A stretch of DNA of 13,130 bases. Source: Lentzea sp. GTDB lineage: Bacteria > Actinomycetota > Actinomycetes > Mycobacteriales > Pseudonocardiaceae. Under the pieces are notes generated by a model, which saw only the letters and a program-made list of their open reading frames with translations, had not been told where the DNA came from and ran no database searches. A program made the translations under genes and the position numbers. Each line of letters opens with the position of its first letter. The first letter of the stretch is position 1. The stretch spans positions 1 through 13,130 of the forward strand of contig JASLAV010001212.1 in NCBI GenBank assembly GCA_030146905.1, given 5' to 3'. Positions 6,764 to 13,130 of this stretch are shown here, one piece after another.

Positions 6764-7593
6764 GGACCCTGACGAGGGGCGGGGGCCCCGCCTACTGGGT
6801 CGTCCTCGCGGGCACGCTCGTCCTGTTCACCGCGGCGTTCCTGCTCCCGCTGGTCTGGGTGCTGCTGGGCGCGTTCAAGCCACCGGCCGAGCTCGCGCAG
6901 CAACCGCCGACGATCCTGCCGGAGACGTGGGAGCCGGGCGCGTACGTCGACGCCTGGAACTACATGGATCTCGGCCGGTTCTTCGTCAACACGTTCGTCG
7001 TCGCGATCGGCGCGTGGGCCGTGCAGATGGCCGTGATCGTGCCGGCGGCGTACGCGTTGTCGAAGCTGCGTCCCGCCTTCGGCAACGTGGTCATGGGCCT
7101 GATGCTGGCCACGCTGATGCTGCCGTCGACGGCCGTGCTGGTCCCGGTCTACCTCACGCTGGTCGACCTCGACCTGCTGAACAACCCGGCGGGCATCTGG
7201 CTGCCGGCAGCGGCGAACGCGCTGAACGTCTACCTGCTCAAGCGGTTCTTCGACCAGATCCCGGAAGAGCTGCTGGAGGCGGCCAGGATCGACGGCGCGA
7301 GCACGTGGACGACCCTGATCAGGGTCGTCCTGCCGATCTCGCGACCCATCCTCGCCGTCGTCTCGATCTTCGCGGTCGTCGCGGCCTGGAAGGACTTCAT
7401 CTGGCCGTTGCTCGTGTTCCCCGACCCGGCGAAGCAGACGCTCAGCGTGGCGCTGCAGCGCTTCGCCCCGGACACCCCGATCAACCTCCTGCTCGCGGGC
7501 CTCGTGCTCGCGAGCCTGCCGATGGTGGCGCTGTTCCTGGCGTTCCAGCGGCACATCCTCGCGGGGCTCACCGCGGGCGGCGTAAAAGGCTGA
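6760..7593 (+). CDS. Sugar ABC transporter permease, MalG-like
   Basis: A 277-aa permease whose ATG overlaps the preceding stop codon (ATGA, 4 nt), a coupled start. The first helix spans about residues 12-36, then a conserved-style periplasmic stretch (FKPPAEL ... WNYMDLGRFFVNTF) typical of MalG/UgpE-like subunits. The EAA loop runs from E173 to P192 (EAARIDGASTWTTLIRVVLP), and the C-terminus ends soon after the last helix (FLAFQRHILAGLTAGGVKG), the end that in MalG reaches toward the ATPase. It forms the transmembrane heterodimer with the previous permease. Its stop is 11 nt before the glucosidase gene. Confidence 0.92.
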   Translation: MRTLTRGGGPAYWVVLAGTLVLFTAAFLLPLVWVLLGAFKPPAELAQQPPTILPETWEPGAYVDAWNYMDLGRFFVNTFVVAIGAWAVQMAVIVPAAYALSKLRPAFGNVVMGLMLATLMLPSTAVLVPVYLTLVDLDLLNNPAGIWLPAAANALNVYLLKRFFDQIPEELLEAARIDGASTWTTLIRVVLPISRPILAVVSIFAVVAAWKDFIWPLLVFPDPAKQTLSVALQRFAPDTPINLLLAGLVLASLPMVALFLAFQRHILAGLTAGGVKG

Positions 7594-7604
7594 AAGGACA
7601 ACAG

Positions 7605-9086
7605 ATGAGTTGGTGGCGCAACGCATCCATCTACCAGGTCTACCTGCGCAGCTTCGCGGACGGCAACGGTGACGGCATCGGCGACCTGGCCGGGCTCCGC
7701 GCCAAGCTGCCGCACATCGCGAGCCTCGGCTTCGACGCGATCTGGCTCAACCCGTGGTACCCGAGCCCGCTGGCCGACGGCGGCTACGACGTGGCGGACT
7801 ACCGCGACATCGAGCCGGTGTTCGGCTCGCTCGCCGACGCCGAGAAGCTCATCACGGACGCGCACGGCCTGAACATCCGGATCATCATCGACCTCGTCCC
7901 GAACCACTGCAGCGACCAGCACCCGTGGTTCAAGGACGGCCTGTGGGACCGCTTCCACATCCGTGACACCGAGGAGATCCCGAACGACTGGAAGTCGCGG
8001 TTCGGCGGCCCCGCCTGGAGCAAGCTGCCCGACGGCCGCTGGTACCTGCACCTCTACGCCGCCGAGCAGCCGGACTTCAACTGGGAGAACCCGGTCGTCC
8101 ACGAGGAGTTCGAGGACATCCTGCGGTTCTGGCTCGACCGTGGCGTCGACGGGTTCCGCATCGACGTGGCCGACGGGCTGGTGAAGGACTTCGGCAAGCC
8201 CGACGCCGACCTGCCCTACTCCGACCAGGACGGCGTGCACGAGATCTACCGCAGGTGGCGGGAGATCGTCGACTCCTACGACGGCGACCGCATCCTCGTC
8301 GGCGAGATGTGGCTGCCGGACCCGGTCAGGTTCGCGCGCTACCTGCGCCAGGACGAGATGCACTCCGCATTCAACTTCGACTTCCTGTGCTGTCCGTGGG
8401 ACGCCGCCGAGCTGCGCAAGGTCGTGGACAGCACGCTGGCTGCGCACCAGCCCGTCGGCGCGCCACCGACCTGGGTGCTGTCCAACCACGACGTCACCCG
8501 GCACGTGACCCGCTACGGCAGGGAGAAGACCGGGTTCTCGTTCGCGGACAGGCAGCACGGCGCGCCGACCGACTTCGAGCTCGGCACGCGCAGGGCGCGC
8601 GCGGCGATCATGCTCACGGCGGCGCTGCCCGGTGGCGTGTACGTCTACCAGGGTGAGGAGCTGGGGTTGTGGGAGGTCGAGGACCTGCCGGACGAGCTGC
8701 GCGAGGACCCGGTGTGGCACCGCTCCGGCTTCACCGACAGGGGCCGCGACGGCTGCCGCGTGCCACTGCCCTGGTCCTCTGAGGACGGTCCGAGCTGGTT
8801 GCCGCAGCCGGAGAACTGGCAGGACTTCTCGGTCGCGGTCCAGACCGACGACCCCGGCTCGATGCTCTCCCTGTACCGGCAGGTGTTCGCGCAGCGGCGC
8901 GGCATCAGCGGCGACCTGGAGTGGCTCGACCTCGGCGAGAACGTGCTGGCGTTCAGGAGGAACGACCACACGTGCGTCGTCAACCTGTCCGGCGAGCCCA
9001 TCGACCTGCCTGCGGTGCCAACGTTGTCAAGCGTCCCGCTGGTCGACGGCCAGCTGCCGCCGGACGCCGCGGCCTGGCTGGGGTGA
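7605..9086 (+). CDS. GH13 alpha-glucosidase (oligo-1,6-glucosidase-like), cytoplasmic
   Basis: A 493-aa glycoside hydrolase of family 13 with all landmark regions: region I DLVPNH (96-101), region II GFRIDV with nucleophile D187, region III with the general acid E234 (VGEMW), and region IV SNHD with the transition-state stabiliser D296. QPDFNW (155-160) is the region V sequence of the oligo-1,6-glucosidase group, and the N-terminal WWRNASIYQVYLRSFADGNGDG is characteristic. There is no signal peptide, so it hydrolyses imported sugars in the cytoplasm. The residue after the nucleophile is Val (V188); in characterised yeast and Bacillus relatives Val there goes with alpha-1,6 activity. The ATG at 7605 has AAAGGA 5 nt upstream. 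It is the last gene of the uptake operon, so it releases glucose from the transported alpha-glucoside. The region is too short for a trehalose synthase. Confidence 0.93.
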   Translation: MSWWRNASIYQVYLRSFADGNGDGIGDLAGLRAKLPHIASLGFDAIWLNPWYPSPLADGGYDVADYRDIEPVFGSLADAEKLITDAHGLNIRIIIDLVPNHCSDQHPWFKDGLWDRFHIRDTEEIPNDWKSRFGGPAWSKLPDGRWYLHLYAAEQPDFNWENPVVHEEFEDILRFWLDRGVDGFRIDVADGLVKDFGKPDADLPYSDQDGVHEIYRRWREIVDSYDGDRILVGEMWLPDPVRFARYLRQDEMHSAFNFDFLCCPWDAAELRKVVDSTLAAHQPVGAPPTWVLSNHDVTRHVTRYGREKTGFSFADRQHGAPTDFELGTRRARAAIMLTAALPGGVYVYQGEELGLWEVEDLPDELREDPVWHRSGFTDRGRDGCRVPLPWSSEDGPSWLPQPENWQDFSVAVQTDDPGSMLSLYRQVFAQRRGISGDLEWLDLGENVLAFRRNDHTCVVNLSGEPIDLPAVPTLSSVPLVDGQLPPDAAAWLG

Positions 9087-9094
9087 CGGGACCG

Positions 9095-9120
9095 GGGGTG
9101 GCCGCGCGAACGGCCACCCC
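9095..9120. terminator. Bidirectional terminator hairpin between convergent operons
   Basis: GGGGTGGCCG (9095-9104) and CGGCCACCCC (9111-9120) form a perfect 10-bp stem around CGCGAA. It lies 8 nt after the glucosidase stop and 5 nt beyond the stop of the opposing operon, so it can end transcription from both sides. There is no T tract. Confidence 0.7.
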
Positions 9121-9125
9121 TGGCT

Positions 9126-10001
9126 TCACCTCATCGCGTAAGGGGAGTCGTCCACCTTGGCGGCCTCGGTCGGCAGGTTCTTCACCACGCCGATCGCGGT
9201 GTTGTCCACGATGGCGTCCGCCGCGCCCTTGGGCATGACGCCCGCGAGCGCCGTCTTGACCTTCTCCAGGACCTCGAAGATCTTGTCGACGACCTTCGAC
9301 AGGTTGCGGATGGTCGTGATGACCTTGTCGAGCCAGTCGGAGACCTTCTTGGCCCACTTCATGACCAGGCGGATGCCGTCGGCGATGATGCCCGGCGTGG
9401 CGAGGCCGACGGTGAGCAGAGCGGCCGCCGCCCAGCGGATCAGGGCCTGCGTCAGCTCGCTCATCGCCATCGCGATCAGGTCGCGGACGATCGTGCGCAC
9501 GGTCGCGACGGCCACGCCCGCACCGGTCAGCGCGGCTCCGACGCCCTCGGCCGCGATGCCCGCGGCCTTGACGCCGGTCGCCTCCACGGTCGCCACCGCG
9601 GTGTAGGCGCTGACCGCGGCGCCCTGCCACTGCGAGGTGTCGGCGGCGACGACGCGCGCCATCTCCTCGCCGGCCTTCTTGAGGTGGTCGCCGACGTTGC
9701 CCCAGGTGGCGGCGTTCTGGTTGATCACGCCGGGGTTGCCCGCCAGTGAGTCCAGCATGGACTTCAGCGGTTCGACGTGCTCGATGAACCACGCGAACGC
9801 GGACGACAGCAGCGTGCCGAACGGGTCGGTGAGGAAGCCCAGCGCGTCGATGCCCGCGCCGAGGACGTTGATGCCCGCCTCCGCCCAGTCACCGCGCTGC
9901 ACGGCGGAGACGGCGTCCGCCGCGGGTTCGACCAGGTTGATGCCCGCGAGCGGGCCCGGGGCCTCCGGGGCCGGTGCGACCAGCGGGTTCGGCGCCGTCA
10001 T
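9126..10001 (-). CDS. Large WxG-containing ESX (type VII secretion) associated protein
   Basis: This 291-aa protein has a central WXG100-like helical hairpin: a helix around residues 96-120, the turn motif W125-Q-G127 (SQWQG), then a second helix beginning AVSAYTAVA. An N-terminal Pro/Ala-rich segment and a hydrophobic helix region (43-75) precede it. A second hydrophobic stretch (about 188-210) and a Lys-rich amphipathic region (213-252) follow. No YxxxD/E signal follows the WxG helix, so export would depend on a partner such as the EspC-like protein just upstream. The ATG at 10001 overlaps that gene's TGA (4 nt) and has GGGGAG 8 nt upstream; a GTG at 10010 is the alternative. It may be a channel-like or toxin-like effector or a scaffold; I cannot tell which. 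It is the last gene of the four-gene operon. Confidence 0.75.
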   Translation of the reverse strand: MTAPNPLVAPAPEAPGPLAGINLVEPAADAVSAVQRGDWAEAGINVLGAGIDALGFLTDPFGTLLSSAFAWFIEHVEPLKSMLDSLAGNPGVINQNAATWGNVGDHLKKAGEEMARVVAADTSQWQGAAVSAYTAVATVEATGVKAAGIAAEGVGAALTGAGVAVATVRTIVRDLIAMAMSELTQALIRWAAAALLTVGLATPGIIADGIRLVMKWAKKVSDWLDKVITTIRNLSKVVDKIFEVLEKVKTALAGVMPKGAADAIVDNTAIGVVKNLPTEAAKVDDSPYAMR

Positions 10002-10336
10002 GAGGTCCACTCCCCGAGCTTCTCGACGATCTTCTGCATGTTGCCCTGGACCTTCTGGTCGACGGCGTCGTAGACGGCGGCCATGCCGTTGACGCCGTCC
10101 ACCGTCGCGCTGACGACGCCGTGCGACGTGCCGACGGCGGCGGTGCCGGCGGCCTCGATGGTGCCCATGACCGGCTCCAGCAGCGGGCTGCAGAGGATGC
10201 CGTACGCGTTGGCGCCGTTGATCTTCGCCTGCCCGATGGCCTGCTGGGCGGCCTCGATCTGCTTCACGATGCCGTCCAACCGGCGCGCGTGGTCGCGCAT
10301 CGCCTCGGTGTGGACGTTGAACCCCGCGGAGGTCAT
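9998..10336 (-). CDS. EspC-like type VII secretion substrate
   Basis: A 112-aa helical protein of the EspC/ESX-associated kind. It shows the family's opening (GFNVHTEAMRDHARRLDGI), the central LCSPLLEPVMGTIEAA segment following an AYGILC stretch, and a C-terminal helix with Y89-DAV-D93, a fit to the YxxxD/E export signal of ESX substrates. It lacks a WxG turn, as EspC proteins do. The ATG at 10336 is chosen because it lies 4 nt after the preceding gene's stop and starts at the conserved region; an extension to 10393 would overlap the neighbour heavily and is low-complexity (TTTSAATTSPPT). It overlaps the next gene by 4 nt. It probably pairs with, or is co-exported with, the WxG protein. Confidence 0.8.
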   Translation of the reverse strand: MTSAGFNVHTEAMRDHARRLDGIVKQIEAAQQAIGQAKINGANAYGILCSPLLEPVMGTIEAAGTAAVGTSHGVVSATVDGVNGMAAVYDAVDQKVQGNMQKIVEKLGEWTS

Positions 10337-10340
10337 CGCG

Positions 10341-10802
10341 TCACCAGCCCCTCTTGTCGGTGGCGAAGTTGTGGCCGCCGAAGTCGTCGTCATCGGGACG
10401 GGGAGCGGGCCGCTCGAAGGCGGGCTGCTCGGGCGGTGGCTCCGGGAAGCGCTCCTGGTAGCCGCCCATCAGGGCGTCCATGGTCGCGGAGTCGCCGCCG
10501 ATGATCGGTGCCATGACCTCCTGCATCTTCTCGGCGATCCGCGCCTGGGCGGTCCGCATCGCGCCGAGGATGTCGGCAGACAGCTGCGCGGGTTGTTTGC
10601 GCAACGCCGCGTCGGTCAGGTCCAGTGCCGAGACGATGCCGTTCTGGTCGACCGTGACGGCCACCGAGCCGTCGGACGACCGCTGCGTCACGCTGACCGC
10701 GTTCGCGACCTGCTTCATCTCGTCGGCCTGCCGCAGCTTGGCCTGGATCTGCTCGTCCCACTGACGCATCAGCGCGTCGGGATCGGTTGCTGCCGGGTTC
10801 AT
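10341..10802 (-). CDS. YbaB/EbfC-family protein of an ESX-type operon
   Basis: A 153-aa protein whose first 100 residues match the YbaB/EbfC fold. A long N-terminal helix (LMRQWDEQIQAKLRQADEMKQ in part) leads into a strand pair, SDGSVAVTVDQNGIVSALDL, and then a C-terminal helix AQLSADILGAMRTAQARIAEKM. A Pro/Asp-rich tail (119-153, with PEPPPEQP and DDDD) is not part of the classic protein and probably disordered. YbaB proteins are small dimeric nucleoid-associated proteins, but in actinobacteria divergent members sit in ESX-type operons with WXG and EspC-like genes, where their role is unclear. The ATG at 10802 follows the upstream gene's TAG with no gap and has AGGAGAGGG just before it. No membrane segment or signal is present. 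Confidence 0.82.
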   Translation of the reverse strand: MNPAATDPDALMRQWDEQIQAKLRQADEMKQVANAVSVTQRSSDGSVAVTVDQNGIVSALDLTDAALRKQPAQLSADILGAMRTAQARIAEKMQEVMAPIIGGDSATMDALMGGYQERFPEPPPEQPAFERPAPRPDDDDFGGHNFATDKRGW

Positions 10803-11279
10803 CTATTCCCTCTCCTGTGCTTTCTTCCCCCGTGACGCCACCGTTCCGAGAACGGCCAGCGCCGCGATCACCCCGACTCCGATGCCCCCGAGCAACGAGC
10901 CGATGCCCAGCACGACGCTGGGCTCGAAATCGGCGCGGTACACCGGTGCGTTACCGGCGCCGCCCCTGACCTTCCCCTCACCGCGCTGCACCACGGGCAC
11001 CTCCGCGCCCTGGTCGGACGGGGTGAGCTGGTCCGGCTCGGCCGTGACCCGCGTGCGTTCCCCACCGCGCCACTCGACGTCGGCCTGGCAGATCCACCAG
11101 GTGCCGAAGCCGTACCTGCTGACAGGACCCCTGCTGGTGCACCCGGTCACGCGCGCGACACCGGTGTCCGCGACGGTCTTGGTCCCCGCGGAGGGGTCGT
11201 GCGCCGTGAAACCGGTCAGACCCAGCCACGAGGCGCAGCCCAGGACCACCAGCGCGATCAGACCCGCGACCCACCTCAT
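10803..11279 (-). CDS. Two-helix membrane protein heading the ESX-type operon
   Basis: A 158-aa protein with one hydrophobic helix at each end: residues 4-23 and about 121-147, followed by a short positively charged tail (SRGKKAQERE). The middle, about 95 residues, should lie outside the cell. It contains C47 and C64, which could form a disulfide, and a Trp-rich stretch (GTWWICQADVEW). I do not recognise the family with certainty; similar two-helix proteins of unknown function accompany WXG genes in actinomycetes. The Cys in the first helix (C15) does not make a good lipobox. GAGGGGAC about 7 nt before the ATG sets the start. It is the first gene of the minus-strand operon, so it may anchor or receive the secreted partners encoded downstream. 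Confidence 0.78.
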   Translation of the reverse strand: MRWVAGLIALVVLGCASWLGLTGFTAHDPSAGTKTVADTGVARVTGCTSRGPVSRYGFGTWWICQADVEWRGGERTRVTAEPDQLTPSDQGAEVPVVQRGEGKVRGGAGNAPVYRADFEPSVVLGIGSLLGGIGVGVIAALAVLGTVASRGKKAQERE

Positions 11280-11364
11280 GTGCCCGTCCCCTCGCGCTCG
11301 TCCTCGTTGGACTTCGTCCCGATCCGCCCGGTTCCCCCGAATTCAGCAGCGTTCTGGAGACCAT

Positions 11365-11400
11365 CCGGGCACGCCAGCGGGGTGTTTCGGGCGTGCCCGG
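11365..11400. repeat. 11-bp perfect inverted repeat in the divergent region
   Basis: CCGGGCACGCC (11365-11375) and GGCGTGCCCGG (11390-11400) are separated by 14 nt. As RNA it would be a stable stem. It lies in the 5' region of the minus-strand operon rather than behind a gene, so it is more likely an attenuator, leader structure or regulator site than a plain terminator. Confidence 0.5.
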
Positions 11401-11471
11401 TCTGACCGACCTGCGTGAATGAGCCGTCACACAGTGCGAAACGGGCGAAAACCGGGCAGGATTTCACTCAG

Positions 11472-11489
11472 TTGTGGTGCCTACCACAA
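11472..11489. promoter_or_regulatory. Candidate DeoR operator
   Basis: TTGTGGT (11472-11478) and ACCACAA (11483-11489) form a perfect 7-bp inverted repeat around GCCT, 68 nt before the DeoR start codon. It overlaps a possible -10 box, CACAAT (11485-11490), which has TTCACT (11463-11468) 16 nt upstream. The placement fits autoregulation; the binding protein is inferred from position. Confidence 0.5.
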
Positions 11490-11556
11490 TGTTTCCAGGG
11501 TGTTTCATCTATGCACAGCCCGAACGGGCAATCCGAGAGCCGAGTGGGCAGGTGAC

Positions 11557-12318
11557 ATGCGAGCCGAGGAACGCAAACGCCGCATCCTGGCCAGGGCCCG
11601 CGCCGACGGCCGCGTCGACGTGGTGGAGATGGCGCAGGAGCTGCGCGTCGCGCCCGAAACGGTCAGGCGCGACCTGCGCGTGCTCGACGAACACGGCCTG
11701 GTGCGCCGCACGCACGGCGGCGCCATCCCGGTCGAGAGCGCCGGTTTCGAGACGGGCCTGCGGTTCAGGGCCGGGTCGCACGTGCCCGAGAAGCGGCGCA
11801 TCGCGAAGGCGGCCGCCGAACGGCTCGACGACGCCGAGACGGTGTTCATCGACGAGGGCTACACCCCGCAGCTCGTCGCGGAGGCGTTGCCCACGACCAA
11901 CCCCCTCACGATCATCACCGCGTCGCTGCCGACCGCGGCGGCGATGTCCGAGCACCCGTCGTGCACCGTCCTGCTGCTGGGCGGCCGGGTTCGCGGGCAC
12001 ACACTGGCCACTGTGGACCACTGGACCACGAGGATGCTGAGCGAGATGGTCATCGACCTCGCCTACATCGGGGCCAACGGCATCTCCCGCGAGCACGGAC
12101 TGACCACACCCGACCCCGCGGTCGGAGCGGTGAAGTCCAGGGCGCTCGGCGCGTCCCGGCGAAAGATCTTCGTCGGCACGCACACGAAGTTCGGCGTCTC
12201 CAGCTTCCACCGGTTCGCCGAGGTCTCCGACCTGGAGGCGATCGTCACCGACAGCGGCCTCTCCGCCCACGAGGCCCACCGCTACACCCTTCTGGGCCCC
12301 AAGGTCATCCGAGCCTGA
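11557..12318 (+). CDS. DeoR/GlpR-family transcriptional regulator of polyol or sugar uptake
   Basis: A 253-aa regulator of normal family length. Residues 1-56 are the DeoR HTH: AEERKRRILARARADGRVDV, then the recognition region VAPETVRRDLRVLDEHGLVRRTHGGA. The rest is the phosphosugar-sensing DeoRC domain (about 75-235), with LGGRVRGHTLATV, DLAYIGANGISREHGLTT and a late KFG. Two usual DeoRC signatures deviate: the phosphate-loop DSGTT is DEGYTP (99-104), and the late DxSKFG is THTKFG (208-213), so its ligand may differ from that of GlpR-like members. The ATG at 11557 is chosen for the AGGTGA just upstream and because the HTH begins there. It lies 69 nt before a polyol-type binding lipoprotein gene in the same direction, which marks it as that transporter's regulator. 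Confidence 0.9.
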   Translation: MRAEERKRRILARARADGRVDVVEMAQELRVAPETVRRDLRVLDEHGLVRRTHGGAIPVESAGFETGLRFRAGSHVPEKRRIAKAAAERLDDAETVFIDEGYTPQLVAEALPTTNPLTIITASLPTAAAMSEHPSCTVLLLGGRVRGHTLATVDHWTTRMLSEMVIDLAYIGANGISREHGLTTPDPAVGAVKSRALGASRRKIFVGTHTKFGVSSFHRFAEVSDLEAIVTDSGLSAHEAHRYTLLGPKVIRA

Positions 12319-12329
12319 GATCCCTCACC

Positions 12330-12365
12330 TTCCGGCGTGATCCCCCTTCTAGCACCGCGCCGGAA
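12330..12365. repeat. 8-bp inverted repeat between the DeoR and binding-protein genes
   Basis: TTCCGGCG (12330-12337) and CGCCGGAA (12358-12365) lie 20 nt apart in the 69-nt gap. The downstream arm ends 9 nt before the AAAGGA ribosome site (12375-12380) of the binding-protein gene. It may be a weak stem or a regulator site; the long loop argues against a terminator. Confidence 0.35.
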
Positions 12366-12387
12366 AACCCCTTGAAAGGAACCGACG

Positions 12388-13130
12388 ATGCCGTCGATTC
12401 GCACACCTCTTCGCGCACTCGGGGCCGCCACCGCCGTGGTGCTGCTCGCCTCCGCTTGTTCGGGCGCCGGCGGCGGAGGTGGTGGTGAGAACTCGGTGAA
12501 CGTCCTGATGGTGAACAACCCGCAGATGCAGGACCTGCAGAAGCTCACCGCCGACAACTTCACCAAGGACACCGGTATCAAGGTGAACTTCACCGTGCTG
12601 CCGGAGAACGACGTCCGCGACAAGATCAGCCAGGACTTCTCGAGCCAGGCCGGGCAGTACGACGTGGCGACGATCTCGAACTACGAGACGCCGATGTACG
12701 CCAAGAACGGCTGGCTCGCGCCGATGGACGACTTCGTCGCCAAGGACAGCGGGTTCGACCAGGCCGACATCCTGGAGCCCATCAAGCAGTCGCTGACCGC
12801 CGCCGACGGCAAGGTGTACGCGCAGCCGTTCTACGGCGAGTCGTCGTTCCTCATGTACCGCAAGGACATCTTCGAGGCCAAGGGCGTCACGCTGCCCGAG
12901 AAGCCGACCTGGCAGCAGGTCGCGGAAGCGGCCCAGAAGGTCGCCACGCCCGAGGTGCGCGGCATCTGCCTGCGCGGCCAGCCGGGCTGGGGCCAGGTCA
13001 TGGCGCCGCTCACGACGGTCGTGAACACCTTCGGCGGCACGTGGTTCACCAAGGACTGGCAGGCGCAGGTCAACGCGCCGGAGTTCAAGGAGGCCACCAA
13101 GTTCTACGTCGACCTCGTCCGCAACTACGG
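12388..13130 (+). CDS. Polyol-type ABC transporter substrate-binding lipoprotein (3' end cut by window edge)
   Basis: An open frame of 247 codons runs from the ATG at 12388 past the right edge. It has a lipoprotein signal: MPSIR, a hydrophobic core, and LASAC with the lipidated Cys at 24, then a glycine-rich linker (SGAGGGGGG). The mature protein resembles sorbitol/mannitol-binding SmoE-type members of the family 1 binding proteins: MQDLQKLTADNFTKDTGIKV, then VLPENDVRDKISQDF, QYDVATISNYETPMYAKNGWL and YAQPFYGESSFLMYRKDIF. Permeases and a polyol dehydrogenase would be expected beyond the edge. The ribosome site AAAGGA lies 7 nt before the ATG. Together with the upstream DeoR gene it forms the start of a polyol or sugar uptake locus. 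The polyol assignment rests on recalled family resemblance and is moderate; membership in the binding-protein family is firm. Confidence 0.88.
   Translation, partial: MPSIRTPLRALGAATAVVLLASACSGAGGGGGGENSVNVLMVNNPQMQDLQKLTADNFTKDTGIKVNFTVLPENDVRDKISQDFSSQAGQYDVATISNYETPMYAKNGWLAPMDDFVAKDSGFDQADILEPIKQSLTAADGKVYAQPFYGESSFLMYRKDIFEAKGVTLPEKPTWQQVAEAAQKVATPEVRGICLRGQPGWGQVMAPLTTVVNTFGGTWFTKDWQAQVNAPEFKEATKFYVDLVRNY

Larger units (their letters stand above)
11280..11556. other. Divergent intergenic region between the ESX-type operon and the DeoR gene
   Basis: This 277-nt stretch should carry both promoters. It holds two inverted repeats, listed separately at 11365-11400 and 11472-11489. A minus-strand 63-codon frame beginning with GTG at 11467 and overlapping the membrane-protein start by 4 nt crosses it, but it has no ribosome site and is not called. 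I found no convincing -35/-10 pair for the minus-strand operon. Confidence 0.4.

Noticed and set aside
6927..7604. N-terminal extension of the GH13 frame through the second permease gene
   Set aside because: The extension is a shifted read of the permease. The ATG at 7605 has a proper ribosome site and begins with the typical GH13 N-terminus.
9095..9120. The hairpin as a regulator site
   Set aside because: It lies between two convergent stop codons, where a shared terminator is the simpler explanation.
11276..11467. A 63-codon minus-strand frame starting at GTG 11467 and overlapping the two-helix membrane gene by 4 nt
   Set aside because: The overlap geometry looks operon-like, but there is no Shine-Dalgarno site, the composition is not protein-like, and the frame runs through the inverted repeat at 11365-11400.
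1..13130. CRISPR arrays, tRNA/rRNA genes, insertion sequences, attachment sites
   Set aside because: I looked for spaced direct repeats, cloverleaf-like segments, transposase motifs and terminal inverted repeats and saw none.

Overview
The window looks like chromosomal DNA from a filamentous, high-GC actinomycete. Codon third positions are almost all G or C. There are ESX (type VII secretion) style small proteins, sugar ABC operons without their own ATPase, and regulators that appear to be transcribed leaderless. The mix fits Pseudonocardiales (Lentzea, Saccharothrix, Actinosynnema and relatives), but the genus is an inference from style, not from a match. I see no rRNA, tRNA, insertion sequence or CRISPR array.

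Left part (1-3396). A minus-strand gene runs off the left edge and encodes an HExxH protein resembling the alpha-ketoglutarate-dependent HExxH-type peptide beta-hydroxylases of RiPP clusters. Behind it lie a nearly perfect 45-nt hairpin and a 50-aa hydrophobic peptide gene. Divergent from that is a FadR-type GntR regulator with a clear 12-bp inverted repeat and a probable leaderless promoter. An orphan protein with two N-terminal membrane helices follows.

Centre (3397-9120). This is a self-contained alpha-glucoside uptake and hydrolysis locus: a LacI-type regulator, a lipoprotein sugar-binding protein, two permeases and an intracellular GH13 alpha-glucosidase. All five lie on the plus strand, tightly packed from the binding protein onward, and end at a strong hairpin. 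A shared motif (CTTCTTGC, 15-16 nt, ATTGCGT) occurs in front of both the regulator and the transporter, which suggests that one regulator controls both. No ATPase is encoded, so the permeases probably use a shared MsiK-type ATPase from elsewhere.

Right part. A minus-strand four-gene operon (11279 to 9126) encodes a two-helix membrane protein, a YbaB/EbfC-like protein, an EspC-like ESX substrate and a large WxG-containing hydrophobic protein. All junctions are 0-4 nt, yet there are no ESX motor or pore genes in view. Divergent from it, a DeoR-type regulator with its own inverted-repeat site leads into a polyol (sorbitol/mannitol-type) binding lipoprotein that is cut by the right edge. The window therefore interleaves two carbohydrate-uptake loci with a satellite type VII secretion operon and part of a possible RiPP-modification locus.
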